Shown here: piece after piece, positions 1 to 8,540 of the stretch | How positions within the stretch are numbered: position 1 is the stretch's first letter | Layout: each line of letters starts with the position of its first letter | From: Halolamina litorea | Lineage (GTDB): Archaea > Halobacteriota > Halobacteria > Halobacteriales > Haloferacaceae | DNA: 64,000 nucleotides | Direction of reading: 5' to 3' | Assembly (NCBI RefSeq): GCF_026616205.1 | Contig: NZ_JANHGR010000001.1 | Span: forward strand, 372,001 to 436,000 | The notes under the pieces: model-generated | The model's input: the letters and a program-made list of their open reading frames with translations, nothing else | What the model was told of the DNA's origin: nothing | The model's database searches: none | Program-made: the position numbers and the translations under genes

Positions 1-1
1 C

Positions 2-67
2 GAGCGCATCGAGGACACCCCCGAAGAGTTCTACGAGCGGATGGGTGTCGACCGGGACGACGAGTGA
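2..67 (+). CDS. C-terminal tail of an upstream protein (partial)
   Basis: An open frame enters from the left edge and ends at a TGA after 21 residues (ERIEDTPEEFYERMGVDRDD then E). The composition is acidic and typical of a haloarchaeal C-terminus. The piece is too short to identify. The next gene starts 80 bp further on, so this frame probably belongs to a separate transcription unit. Confidence 0.5.
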   Translation, partial: ERIEDTPEEFYERMGVDRDDE

Positions 68-147
68 CCCGTCGCCCTCAGTCGAGGTAGAGTAATGTAC
101 CTCGTTCTCGAACGAGTGACGGTGTACCGGCGACGACGGAGGGAGCT

Positions 148-1011
148 GTGAGCGTCCAGTCGACGTTCGTCGACGTCGTCGGGACCGATCCGGTCGTTCA
201 GGGGTTGGCCGGCGGGCTGTTCATCGCGTTGCTCAACGCCCTCGGCGCCGCCATCGTACTGGTCTGGCGGAACCCGACCCGGAAGTGGCTCGACGGCTCG
301 CTCGGCTTCGCGGCCGGCGTGATGGTGTCTGCGAGCTACACCAGCCTGCTCATCCCCGGGATCGAGTTCGCCGCGGACGCAGACTACCGAGCCGTCGGAC
401 TCGGCCCGGTCGAACTGTCGGGGATCACGCCCGTGATAATCGGTTTCGCCCTCGGCGTGCTGTTGCTCGACAGCGGCGACCGCTGGGCGCACTACCTGGG
501 CTTCCTCGTCAGCTCCCGGCTGACGGGGGGTGGCTCCGACGACGACTCGCCCGAAAACGAGGCCCGGCTCATGTCGGTCCTCCTGTTCACCTTGGCGATC
601 ACCATCCACAACATGCCCGAGGCGCTCGCCGTCGGCGTCGGCTTCGGCGGCGGCGACGTGGCCGAGGGGCTCTCGCTGATGATCGCCATCGGGATCCAGA
701 ACATCCCCGAAGGGCTCGCTGTCTCGGTCGCGGCGATCAACGCCGGCCTCGGCCGCCGGTGGTACGCCACCATCGCCGGCATCCGTGCCGGACTCGTCGA
801 GGTCCCGCTCGCACTCCTTGGAGCGTGGGCCGTCGTCGTCGCCGCGCCGCTGCTGCCCTACGCGATGGGGTTCGCCGCTGGCGGAATGCTCTACGTCATC
901 GTCGACGACATCGTTCCGTCGACGCAGGAGCACGGTAACGAGCGGGTCGCCTCGCTCGGCCTGATGGTCGGCGCCGCCGTGATGCTCACGCTCGACGTGG
1001 TGCTCGGTTGA
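148..1011 (+). CDS. ZIP family divalent metal transporter
   Basis: Polytopic membrane protein of 287 residues that should move Zn2+ or a related divalent cation into the cytoplasm. The family's paired metal-site helices are visible as HNMPEALAVG (H154, N155, E158) and IQNIPEGLAV (N185, E188), separated by a glycine-rich turn. A short acidic loop (about residues 129-138) sits between the early and later helices. The start is a GTG; no in-frame ATG occurs before the first membrane helix. It looks monocistronic and converges on the site-2 protease gene. Family assignment is firm, the metal is not determined. Confidence 0.9.
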   Translation: MSVQSTFVDVVGTDPVVQGLAGGLFIALLNALGAAIVLVWRNPTRKWLDGSLGFAAGVMVSASYTSLLIPGIEFAADADYRAVGLGPVELSGITPVIIGFALGVLLLDSGDRWAHYLGFLVSSRLTGGGSDDDSPENEARLMSVLLFTLAITIHNMPEALAVGVGFGGGDVAEGLSLMIAIGIQNIPEGLAVSVAAINAGLGRRWYATIAGIRAGLVEVPLALLGAWAVVVAAPLLPYAMGFAAGGMLYVIVDDIVPSTQEHGNERVASLGLMVGAAVMLTLDVVLG

Positions 1012-1048
1012 GACGGACGGGCGGGAGGCTACCGAGGTCCCGCCCCGA

Positions 1049-2905
1049 TCAGTTGAGGTACTGCGGGCCGAACACGACCAGCAGCAGGCAGGCGAGCATC
1101 GCCAGCCCCACGCTGGTGGTCACCGCCCGAGTGGCGGTGTGTTTGTCCTCGATGGGGAGCCGGGAGACGACGGCCTCGACGCTGGCCCGGAGGATGCGCC
1201 CGCCGTCGAGCGGGTACGCCGGGATGCAGTTGAAGATAGCGAGGTTGAGGTTGATCCAGCCGGTCCAAAAGAGGAGGTTCGCCAGCAGGAACACCCCGCC
1301 ACCGAGCGGTTCGAGCGGCCCGGCGATCTCGTAGAAGCCGCGGTTGATCCCGACGAAGCCGGCGAAGTTGTAGCCGGCACCGCCGACGGCGCCGATGAAC
1401 GGCAGGAGCAACACGACCAACACCAGCGCGAGCGCCGATCCGGCCCCGATACCCATGCTGCCATCGCCGCTCAGCAGCGACAGGAAGCCGGCGGCCGGGT
1501 AGTAATCCACGCCGAGGCTACTGGCGCCGATGCCGCCGTAGCCCGACAGCGGCGAGATGCCGAGGTAGCCACCCGACTCGCCCTCGCGGTAGTCCGCGGC
1601 GAGCGTGACGGTCGCCGTCCGGCGTTCCCCGTCGACGACGGCGACGACTTCGACTGACGTGCCCGCTGCCTTCCCGTCGAGCGCCGCGGTCACGTCGGCC
1701 GGGGTCAGCGTCCGCTGGCCGTCGATGCTGAGCACGGTGAACGGCTCACGGCCGGGGAAGCCCGCCGAGTAGTTCAGCGGGTGGTCGGCGGGGTCGGAGG
1801 CGCCGGCTGTCGTGTTCGGCGTGCTGGCGAGTGCGAGTACGCCCATCGGCGCCGTCGTCGTCTCGCCGTCGTCAGTCGTGACGGCGACGGTCGTGCGGTC
1901 GCCGATGGCTTCTCGGAGGCCCTGTTCGGTGCGGACCTCGGTGCCGTTGATGGCGGTGACGGTGTCGTTCACGTCGACGCCGGCAGCGCCTTCGCGGTCG
2001 AACGGCGATCCGCCCGCGAGTCTGGTCACGAGCAACGAGCGTTCGACGGTCGTCTCGGTGCCGTCGCTCAGCGTGACCTGCACCGAGCCGTCGGTGCTCT
2101 CTTCGAGGTAGCTGTCGAGTTCGCCGCCGTCCCCGATCTCCTGGCCGCCGGCCATCACGATCCGGTCACCCGGTTCGATCCCGGCGTCGTCGGCGGCCGA
2201 CCCCGGCAGCACCCCGCCGATCGGGGCCCCAGCGGCGACGCCGATGGAGCCGACCACCGGCCCCAAGAGCAGCGCGAAGGCGACGATGGTGACGACGTAG
2301 TTGTTGGTGACGCCGGCTGCGAACATTCGGGCGCGACCGCCCCGGTCCGCGGTCCGCTGGTCCTCCTCGTCGGGTTCGACGAACGCGCCGATGGGGATGA
2401 CGGCGAATGTGACGAGCCCCATCGACTCGATGTCGATGTTCTCGACGCGACAGAGCAAGCCGTGGCCGCCCTCGTGGACCACCAGCCCGATCAGCAGGCC
2501 GGCGACGATTTCCGGGGCGACCGAGAGCGGGAGGAACTCGTTTACACCGGGGATGACGAGCACGTTCCCCGGCTCGTTCACCGCTGACGGGGCCGGCGGG
2601 TTCTCGATGATGCTGCGGCCCTGCTGGAGCAGCATCACGAACATCCCGACCATGATCACCAGCGTGATCCCGAGGCCGACGTTGGTCCACGCGCGCCAGA
2701 AGCGCTTGGGGCCGGCGAGCCAGTTCAGGAAGGCCCGCCCGCGCTTGGTGTGGATGGTCGTGATCGGCCCCGAGACGTGGATCGCGTCGGGGAGGTAGCC
2801 CTCGGCGTCGAGCCAGTAGGCCGCGAGCGTGTAGGCGAGTGCGCCGACCAACACCCACGTCAGCGGGCCGACGGAGGGAACGACTTGGAGCAGCCCGTCG
2901 ATCAT
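1049..2905 (-). CDS. Site-2 protease family (M50) membrane metalloprotease with PDZ domains
   Basis: Intramembrane zinc protease of 618 residues. The zinc motif HEGGH is at 144-148 within a membrane helix and the third ligand lies in PLDGGR at about 566-570. Between them are extracytoplasmic PDZ-like modules: one around 225-290 (GVLPGSAADDAGIEPGD) and a second, weaker one around 385-440. This is the longer, archaeal type of S2P and differs from the PDZ-less form at 7380-8522. Likely role: regulated cleavage of membrane-anchored proteins; the substrate is unknown. It lies downstream of the small membrane protein at 2994-3314 on the same strand. Confidence 0.9.
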   Translation of the reverse strand: MIDGLLQVVPSVGPLTWVLVGALAYTLAAYWLDAEGYLPDAIHVSGPITTIHTKRGRAFLNWLAGPKRFWRAWTNVGLGITLVIMVGMFVMLLQQGRSIIENPPAPSAVNEPGNVLVIPGVNEFLPLSVAPEIVAGLLIGLVVHEGGHGLLCRVENIDIESMGLVTFAVIPIGAFVEPDEEDQRTADRGGRARMFAAGVTNNYVVTIVAFALLLGPVVGSIGVAAGAPIGGVLPGSAADDAGIEPGDRIVMAGGQEIGDGGELDSYLEESTDGSVQVTLSDGTETTVERSLLVTRLAGGSPFDREGAAGVDVNDTVTAINGTEVRTEQGLREAIGDRTTVAVTTDDGETTTAPMGVLALASTPNTTAGASDPADHPLNYSAGFPGREPFTVLSIDGQRTLTPADVTAALDGKAAGTSVEVVAVVDGERRTATVTLAADYREGESGGYLGISPLSGYGGIGASSLGVDYYPAAGFLSLLSGDGSMGIGAGSALALVLVVLLLPFIGAVGGAGYNFAGFVGINRGFYEIAGPLEPLGGGVFLLANLLFWTGWINLNLAIFNCIPAYPLDGGRILRASVEAVVSRLPIEDKHTATRAVTTSVGLAMLACLLLVVFGPQYLN

Positions 2906-2993
2906 CTGCTGGAGAGTCCGGCCCGCCCGGGCAAATGCGTTCGGGTCCCGGGGCGTCGACGCCCGAACGGGGGCGGTTCGGCTGCCTTCTCAG

Positions 2994-3314
2994 TTACCCG
3001 AAGCCAGCGACAACGACGAGGTAGAGCAGTGCGATAGCCAGCGCGGCGGCGGGGACGGCTGTTCGGACAACGAGTCGTGGTACGGCGTCGACTCGATCAG
3101 CGAGGACGCCACCGGCGAGTGCGCCACCGATACCGGCTGTGAGAACGCTCACTGCCGACAGTGCGAGGGGAACGAACACGTTCCCCACGCCGAGCAGTGG
3201 ATCGACGCCCGTCGACGGTGGCGGGTAGGCGATAACGAGAGCGATTGCGGCGCCCACGAGCAGCCCGACGGCGCCCCGCTCACGGACTGAACCTGCTTGG
3301 GTTCGTCGACTCAT
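2994..3314 (-). CDS. Small hypothetical membrane protein
   Basis: A 106-residue protein with a short basic N-terminus and three hydrophobic segments (about 16-30, 46-72 and 83-105). It has no motif I recognise. It lies between lysS and the site-2 protease, all on the minus strand, with 57 bp before it and 88 bp after it. The spacing allows cotranscription with the protease. Function unknown. Confidence 0.6.
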   Translation of the reverse strand: MSRRTQAGSVRERGAVGLLVGAAIALVIAYPPPSTGVDPLLGVGNVFVPLALSAVSVLTAGIGGALAGGVLADRVDAVPRLVVRTAVPAAALAIALLYLVVVAGFG

Positions 3315-3327
3315 GTGAGGGGGGTTC

Positions 3328-3370
3328 GCGGCCGTGAAAAAAAAAAAACTCTTGTGGGAAAAACGGCCGC
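3328..3370 (-). terminator. T-rich terminator downstream of lysS inside an inverted repeat
   Basis: Directly after the lysS stop the minus strand carries a T5 run and then a run of 12 T (complement of 3337-3348). Both are enclosed by 8-bp arms GCGGCCGT (3328-3335) and ACGGCCGC (3363-3370). Oligo-T tracts are the usual archaeal termination signal. The next minus-strand gene starts at 3314, so the same stretch must also lie at its promoter. Confidence 0.6.
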
Positions 3371-3371
3371 C

Positions 3372-5069
3372 TCAGGCCTCGCGCCGCAGCCGTTCGACGA
3401 CGAACGACTGGTCCAGTTCGCCGAGGAACTCACCGAGTCGGGGCCCCTGCGTCTTGTCGAAAAAGAGCTTGTAGCCGGCCGCGAACAGGTCGCCGGTGCC
3501 CAGGTCGTGGTCCTCCGCCAGTTCGTAGATCGCACCCTGAATCTCCTCGCCGTCGGCACCGCCGGCGACGACATCGGCGAGGTCTTCGAGGGCTGCGGCC
3601 TCGGCGTCGGTCAGGTCCACGTCGGGCAGATCGGTCTGGAGCCGGTAGTTGTAGGCGTTGTCACAGCGCTCGGCCCACGCGCGGGCCCGCTCGACGCGAG
3701 CGAGTGCGGCCTCGATCGTCGCCTCGTCGGCGTCCTCGGGGATGTGGCCCTCGTTCCGGGCCATCTGGACGCGGAGGTCGCGCTCCTCGACCATCCCCAG
3801 TACCGCCGCGAAGGTGTAGGGCAGGCGGATCGGGTCGTCGGGCACCTCGCCCATCACGAACGGGTAGGCGCGCTCGGCGAACCGGGTGAGTTCCTCGTCG
3901 TCGACCTCGCCGAAGTAGGCGCGTTCGAAGCGGTCGAAGTCGTCGACCAACTGGTCCAGCCGGGAGACGTCGAAGTCCCGGGCCTTGTTCGGGTCGAGCG
4001 CGAAGAAGTACCGCAACACCTCGGGTTCGAGCAGTTCGAGCACCTCGGGGACGGTGACGACGTTCCCCGAAGAGGAGGAGAGCGGCTCGCCGTTGAGCGT
4101 GAACCACTCGTAGGTCATCGGGACCGGCGGCTCGATGCCGAGGACGTTCCGGGCGATGTCCTCGCCGGAGGGCCACGAGCCCTCGGCGTGGTCCTTGCCG
4201 AACGGCTCGAAGTCGACGCCGAGCAGGTCCCACTGGGCGGGCCACTCGAAGCGCCACGAGAGTTTGCCGTCGCGGAACGTCGCCTCGCCGTGATGGCCAC
4301 AGCCCTCGATCTCGCGGTCGCCGGCGGTGATCCCCGTGCAGTCGTACTCGACGAGTCCGGCGTCGAGGTCCGATACAGTCACGTCGGTGGTGACGATGCC
4401 ACACTCCGCACAAACCACACGGAACGGCGAGTACGTCTCGTCCACGGAGTCCTGATACTCCGCCAGCACCTCGCGGGCGGCGTCGACGTTCTCGAGGATC
4501 GTCCGGATCTGGGGCTCGAACTCGCCGCTCTCGTACATCTCGGTGTTCGAGAGCACCTCGACGGGCACGTCGACCATCTCGGCGGCGCGGGCGAGCAGGT
4601 CCGCGAAGTGTTCGCCGTAGGAGTCGTGGCAGTCGCCGAACGGGTCCGGGATGTCGGTGTAGGGCTTGCCGAGGTTCTTCCCGAGCGCGCCGGCGTCAAC
4701 GTCCCCCAACTCCACGACGTTCCAGTCGGCGTCGGCGAGCCGTCGGGGAAGCTTCCGCAGCGGGTCGCGGTCGTCGGAGGTGAACACCTGCCGGACCTCG
4801 TGGCCCCGCTCGCGGAGCACCTCGCCGACGAAGTAGCCCCGGATGATCTCGTTGAAGTGGCCGAGGTGGGGGATGCCCGAGGGCGAGACGCCGCCCTTGA
4901 TGACGATCGGTTCCCCGGGGTCGCGGGCCTCGATCTCGTCGGCGACGGCGTCAGCCCAGAAGGCGTGGAACTGGCTGCCGTCGGGGGCTTCGTCGCGCTG
5001 GCTCCCGGCGGCGGGCGTCGACGTATCGCCGGCCGCCGACGCCTCCGCGGGTTCGGACTCGCTACTCAT
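3372..5069 (-). CDS. lysS: Lysyl-tRNA synthetase, class I
   Basis: Charges tRNA-Lys with lysine using ATP. At 565 residues it is the archaeal class I enzyme and not the class II enzyme of most bacteria and eukaryotes. The HIGH-type signature is HLGH at 68-71 in PSGIPHLGHF, and the KMSKS-type loop is PLSSSSGN at 329-336. Cysteines 220, 223, 244 and 257 could hold a structural zinc. The first 30 residues are a low-complexity acidic and Ala-rich leader. The start overlaps the end of pyrH by 8 bp, which indicates translational coupling. Confidence 0.96.
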   Translation of the reverse strand: MSSESEPAEASAAGDTSTPAAGSQRDEAPDGSQFHAFWADAVADEIEARDPGEPIVIKGGVSPSGIPHLGHFNEIIRGYFVGEVLRERGHEVRQVFTSDDRDPLRKLPRRLADADWNVVELGDVDAGALGKNLGKPYTDIPDPFGDCHDSYGEHFADLLARAAEMVDVPVEVLSNTEMYESGEFEPQIRTILENVDAAREVLAEYQDSVDETYSPFRVVCAECGIVTTDVTVSDLDAGLVEYDCTGITAGDREIEGCGHHGEATFRDGKLSWRFEWPAQWDLLGVDFEPFGKDHAEGSWPSGEDIARNVLGIEPPVPMTYEWFTLNGEPLSSSSGNVVTVPEVLELLEPEVLRYFFALDPNKARDFDVSRLDQLVDDFDRFERAYFGEVDDEELTRFAERAYPFVMGEVPDDPIRLPYTFAAVLGMVEERDLRVQMARNEGHIPEDADEATIEAALARVERARAWAERCDNAYNYRLQTDLPDVDLTDAEAAALEDLADVVAGGADGEEIQGAIYELAEDHDLGTGDLFAAGYKLFFDKTQGPRLGEFLGELDQSFVVERLRREA

Positions 5070-5784
5070 GCTGGCTCCAGTAGGTCGGCTCGTCGGTCTC
5101 GCCCGTCGGCACCACGTCGGTCCCGGTGTGTTCGCCGTGGAGGACGGCGTCGACGACGGCTTGGGGGTCGGTCCCGTCGAGGACGATCGTCCGCAGCGAG
5201 GAGCGCTGGATCAGCTTCGCCGCCAGCAGGTCGACGGGTGCGGAGGCGCCGGCGCCGCGCTCCATCGGTGCGATGACCTCGACCAGCTCGGCGGGGGTGA
5301 GTTGGCCGTACTGTTCGGCGTCGTCGTCGGTCTCGGGGTCGGCGCTGTAGACGCCGTCGGCGCTCGTGGCGAACACCAGCAGTTCGGCGTCGACGTACTC
5401 CGCAAGCGCGGCGGCGACGGCGTCGGTTGTCTGGCCGGGCGTGATCCCCCCCATGACGGTCGTGTCGCCCCGTCGGATCGCCTCGCCGGCCTCGTCGTAG
5501 CTTGTCGCGGGCGTGCGCTGGACGCCGTGGCCCATTGCCGCGATCAGGAGGCGGGCGTTCAGCCGCGTGACGCCGATACCGAGTTCGTCCAACTGGAACT
5601 CGTTGGCCGCCAGGTCGCGGGCGGCGCCGATGTACTGTCTCGCGACGGTGCCACCGCCGACGACCGCGCCCAGTTCACAGCCCTCTGCCGATAGTTCGTG
5701 GAGGGCGTCGGCGAAGCCTTCGACGCGCTCGGGGTCGAGCCCGGGCGCGAGCACGCTACCCCCGATAGAGACGACGACTCGCAT
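5062..5784 (-). CDS. pyrH: Uridylate (UMP) kinase
   Basis: Phosphorylates UMP to UDP in pyrimidine nucleotide synthesis. The 240-residue protein shows the amino-acid-kinase fold: the N-terminal strand and loop MRVVVSIGGSVL, the GAVVGGGTVAR substrate loop, and the nucleotide-binding region LVFATSADGVYSADP. Archaeal enzymes of this type are hexameric and of similar length. It is the first gene of a pyrH-lysS unit on the minus strand and overlaps lysS by 8 bp. Confidence 0.93.
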   Translation of the reverse strand: MRVVVSIGGSVLAPGLDPERVEGFADALHELSAEGCELGAVVGGGTVARQYIGAARDLAANEFQLDELGIGVTRLNARLLIAAMGHGVQRTPATSYDEAGEAIRRGDTTVMGGITPGQTTDAVAAALAEYVDAELLVFATSADGVYSADPETDDDAEQYGQLTPAELVEVIAPMERGAGASAPVDLLAAKLIQRSSLRTIVLDGTDPQAVVDAVLHGEHTGTDVVPTGETDEPTYWSQHE

Positions 5785-5957
5785 TAGGTGAGGTTGCGGG
5801 GGTGGCGCTCTTAAGGCCCGTGGTCACGAGTCCGCCCGAACCCCGAATACCGGGGCGTGCGTACGTACCACACGCTTTCCGCCGTTCCGCGCTGCCCGAC
5901 CCCGGCCGACGAACCGGCGAGAAAAGGCCTAAGCCAGTCGGCCTCCCCCACACGCGT

Positions 5958-6731
5958 ATGCAGGCTCTCTCCATCGTCGGCCCCGGCGCCATCGCGGTCC
6001 GGGACGCGGTCGCCGGCCGCCTCGACGGCCGGGTCGCCACCGTCGCCCGGGCCGAGTCGGTCGAGGTTCCCGACGCCGGTCGCTTCGAACTGGACGACGA
6101 CGGCGGCTGGACCGGCGTCGGCGACGGCCGCTCGTTCGCCGACCTCCTCGACGCGCTCGCCCCCGAGTACGACTACGCGCTTGTCGCCGACTTCTCCAAA
6201 CTTCGGCTGCCGACCGTCGTCATCGGCGACGAGGAGGTCCCCGGGGACGTGCTCCGGCGCGTTGACGACGCCACCGACCTCGACCACGAGGCCCTCGCGG
6301 CTGAGGTCGAGGCCGTCGACCCCTACGTGACGCTGTCCTCGCTGGTCGCCGAGGCCAAACAGTCCCCGCACGCGGACCGATCGGGCGCCATCGCGACGTT
6401 CACCGGCCGCGTGCGGGCGAAGGACGCCGCGGACGACAGCCCCACGAGCCACCTCAAGTTCGAGAAGTACGAGGGCGTCGCCGAACAGCGGATGGCCGAC
6501 ATCGCCGCGGAACTGGAGGAACGCGAGGGGGTCTTCGAGGTGCTGTTCCACCACCGCACCGGCGTCGTCGCCGACGGCGAGGACATCGTGTTCGTCGTCG
6601 TGCTCGCCGGCCACCGCCGGGAGGCGTTCCGGACCGTCGAGGACGGGATCGACCGACTCAAAGACGAGGTCCCGCTGTTCAAGAAGGAGACTACCGAGGA
6701 CGAGGAGTTCTGGGTCCACGACCGCGCGTGA
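5958..6731 (+). CDS. moaE: MobB-like / MoaE fusion, molybdopterin synthase catalytic subunit
   Basis: The last 135 residues or so (from about 120) are MoaE, which transfers sulfur to precursor Z in molybdenum cofactor synthesis. They contain the GAIATFTGRVR start and the HHRTG, GEDIVFVVVLAGHRREAF and PLFKKE segments that carry the active-site lysines. The first 110 residues align in position with MobB-type domains but lack a GKT/GKS P-loop (SIVGPGAIAVRDA instead). The ATG at 5958 is preferred because a TATA-like GGCCTAAGC (5926-5934) sits 24-32 bp upstream; the frame is open further left without meaning. 257 residues. Confidence 0.88.
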   Translation: MQALSIVGPGAIAVRDAVAGRLDGRVATVARAESVEVPDAGRFELDDDGGWTGVGDGRSFADLLDALAPEYDYALVADFSKLRLPTVVIGDEEVPGDVLRRVDDATDLDHEALAAEVEAVDPYVTLSSLVAEAKQSPHADRSGAIATFTGRVRAKDAADDSPTSHLKFEKYEGVAEQRMADIAAELEEREGVFEVLFHHRTGVVADGEDIVFVVVLAGHRREAFRTVEDGIDRLKDEVPLFKKETTEDEEFWVHDRA

Positions 6732-6872
6732 CCGCGGCGCGGCTGCACGGCCCCGGTTCGATCCCCCGATCTCGCGGGATCGACGCCGGCGTCAGACGCA
6801 CGGCCGACGACCTCACAATACGACCTCAAAACGGTTCGTAAAACGTCTAAAAACTTCTGCGGGCTTCGTGAA

Positions 6873-6921
6873 CGGTCCGTTTCACGTGTATTTCTCGCCT
6901 CGATCGGGGTGAAACGGTCCG
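6873..6921. repeat. Inverted repeat upstream of the 6989 gene
   Basis: Arms of 13 bp, CGGTCCGTTTCAC (6873-6885) and GTGAAACGGTCCG (6909-6921), complementary at 12 of 13 positions with a 23-bp spacer. The right arm ends 22 bp before the TATA box of the next gene. It could be a regulator site or fold in a transcript reading through from moaE. Confidence 0.6.
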
Positions 6922-6943
6922 AACTCCGGGGGACGGTCTGGAG

Positions 6944-6950
6944 TTTATAT
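6944..6950 (+). promoter_or_regulatory. TATA box
   Basis: TTTATAT lies 39-45 bp before the ATG at 6989. It predicts a start of transcription near 6972-6976 and a leader of about 15 nt containing GAGGAG, so this gene probably has a ribosome binding site, unlike most genes here. Confidence 0.65.
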
Positions 6951-6988
6951 CCCCCTTCCGGGTGTGGACCTGAGTGAGGAGAACACCA

Positions 6989-7252
6989 ATGAGCGCAACA
7001 CGGAACCCCTCCACCGACGGCGTGACCGCGACCGACGAGCTCTCGAAAGAGGAGCGACTCACGCGCTACCTGCGTGAGAAGGTCGACGACGGCGAGATGT
7101 ACTTCAAGTCGAAGTTCATCGCCGACGACGTGGATCTCTCCCCGAAGGAGATCGGTGCGCTGATGGTCAAACTGAGCGACGCCGCCTCGGAACTCGAAGT
7201 CGAGAAGTGGTCGTACACGAGCGCGACCACGTGGCGCGTCGAGACCGCGTAA
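6989..7252 (+). CDS. Small conserved haloarchaeal protein (DUF7123-like)
   Basis: Soluble protein of 87 residues. The C-terminal 65 residues read like a winged-helix fold: KEERLTRYLREKVDDGEMYF, KSKFIADDVDLSPKEIGALM and ASELEVEKWSYTSATTWRVE. This resembles my memory of the haloarchaeal family DUF7123, which I cannot check here. A role as a small DNA-binding protein is inference only. The ATG at 6989 is chosen over an in-frame ATG at 6974 because a GAGGAG element precedes it at good spacing and the TATA box places the transcript start near 6974. Confidence 0.72.
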   Translation: MSATRNPSTDGVTATDELSKEERLTRYLREKVDDGEMYFKSKFIADDVDLSPKEIGALMVKLSDAASELEVEKWSYTSATTWRVETA

Positions 7253-7379
7253 CGCCGCGATAACCGATCAGACGCCGCCGGCTGCGCCGCCGACGGTCCC
7301 CCGCTGCTGTCGCCCTCCACCGGCCCCCGCCCTCTTCCTGGAGCCAAGCCTTATGCGCGAGCGACGGCAATCGGAACCG

Positions 7380-8522
7380 ATGGCAGACAGATCCGGGTCC
7401 GAGGTCCCTCACCCGGAGGCGCTCGATACGTGGTTCCACCTGACCGCCGTCCGCCGGGACGGTGACACCGTCCGGTACCACGGGGACTCACTGGTCCCCC
7501 GCTCCCGGTTGGCCGAGGAACTCACCCCCGCCTTCGAGGAGCGGGGCTACGACCTCCGACTCTCGGTCGACGAGGCAGGCAACGACGTGTTGGTCGCCCG
7601 GCCGTTCGGAGCGTCGGCGTCCTCGTCGGGGAACCCGGCGGTCAACGTCGCCCTCCTGTTCGCGACGGTCCTCTCGACGCTGTTCGTCGGCGCGACCGTC
7701 TGGTACTACGTTCCCCTCTCGGCGATCGCGGAGAACCCCCTCCGGATCCTGGAGGCGTGGCCGTTCACCGCCGCCGTCCTCGGGGTGTTGCTGACCCACG
7801 AGATGGGCCACTACGTCGCCGGCCGGTGGCACGGCGTCGACGTGAGCCTCCCCTACGTGATCCCGTTCTACGTGCCCTTCGGGACGATGGGTGCCGTGAT
7901 CCGGATGCGGAGCCGGGTCCCCGACAGAAAGTCGCTGTTCGACATCGGCGCCGCCGGGCCGCTCGCCGGGCTCGTCGCGACGATCATCGTCACCGCGATC
8001 GGTGTCAGCCTCGATCCGATCAGCGTCCCCCAGCGGGTGGTCGAGGGGAGCGGACAGGCGATCGTCTTCCACAACCCGCCGCTGCTCGACCTGATCGCCG
8101 GCGCGTTGGGCCAGCAGACGGCCTACACGGACCCGGCGAAGGCCGTCCACCCGGTCGTGATGGGTGGTTGGATCGGGATGTTCTTCACCGTCTTGAACCT
8201 CCTGCCGGTCGGTCAACTCGACGGCGGGCACATCACCCGTGCCGTGTTCGGCCCCCGTCAGGAGACGCTGGCGGCGATGGTCCCCGGTGCGCTGTTCGGG
8301 ATCGCCGGCTACCTCTGGTACGTCCGCGACATGGGGATGGAGAACTCCGTGGCCCTCTGGGTGCTCTGGGGGTTCATCACGCTGTTCGTCTCCTTCGGGG
8401 GCGCCGCGGCGCCGGTCGACGAGTCGCCGATCGGCTGGAAGCGGAAGGCGGCGGCCCTCCTGACGTTCGCACTCGGCGCGCTCTGTTTCCTCGCCGTGCC
8501 GATCGAGATCGTGACGGTCTGA
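7380..8522 (+). CDS. Site-2 protease family (M50) membrane metalloprotease without PDZ
   Basis: Intramembrane zinc protease of 380 residues. HEMGH at 140-144 in LTHEMGHYVAGRW and the third ligand in LLPVGQLDGGH (D281) define the site. Six or more membrane helices follow a soluble N-terminal domain of about 80 residues; no PDZ domain is seen. The ATG at 7380 is preferred over 7353 because CTTATG (7350-7355) is 25-30 bp upstream and looks like the promoter of a leaderless transcript, and it overlaps the earlier ATG. Substrate unknown. It is the second S2P family member in the window. Confidence 0.9.
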   Translation: MADRSGSEVPHPEALDTWFHLTAVRRDGDTVRYHGDSLVPRSRLAEELTPAFEERGYDLRLSVDEAGNDVLVARPFGASASSSGNPAVNVALLFATVLSTLFVGATVWYYVPLSAIAENPLRILEAWPFTAAVLGVLLTHEMGHYVAGRWHGVDVSLPYVIPFYVPFGTMGAVIRMRSRVPDRKSLFDIGAAGPLAGLVATIIVTAIGVSLDPISVPQRVVEGSGQAIVFHNPPLLDLIAGALGQQTAYTDPAKAVHPVVMGGWIGMFFTVLNLLPVGQLDGGHITRAVFGPRQETLAAMVPGALFGIAGYLWYVRDMGMENSVALWVLWGFITLFVSFGGAAAPVDESPIGWKRKAAALLTFALGALCFLAVPIEIVTV

Positions 8523-8540
8523 TCGGGCGGTTCTCCGGGT

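Larger units (their letters stand above)
6732..6988. other. Intergenic regulatory stretch between moaE and the small conserved gene
   Basis: No gene is supported here. The stretch holds an A-rich segment around 6826-6855, a long inverted repeat (6873-6921) and a clear TATA box (6944-6950) belonging to the next gene. Confidence 0.6.

Noticed and set aside
3297-5276. A 659-residue plus-strand open frame opposite lysS.
   Set aside because: Antisense to a certain class I LysRS gene, with a Val/Gly/Asp-rich composition and a degenerate Arg-rich end.
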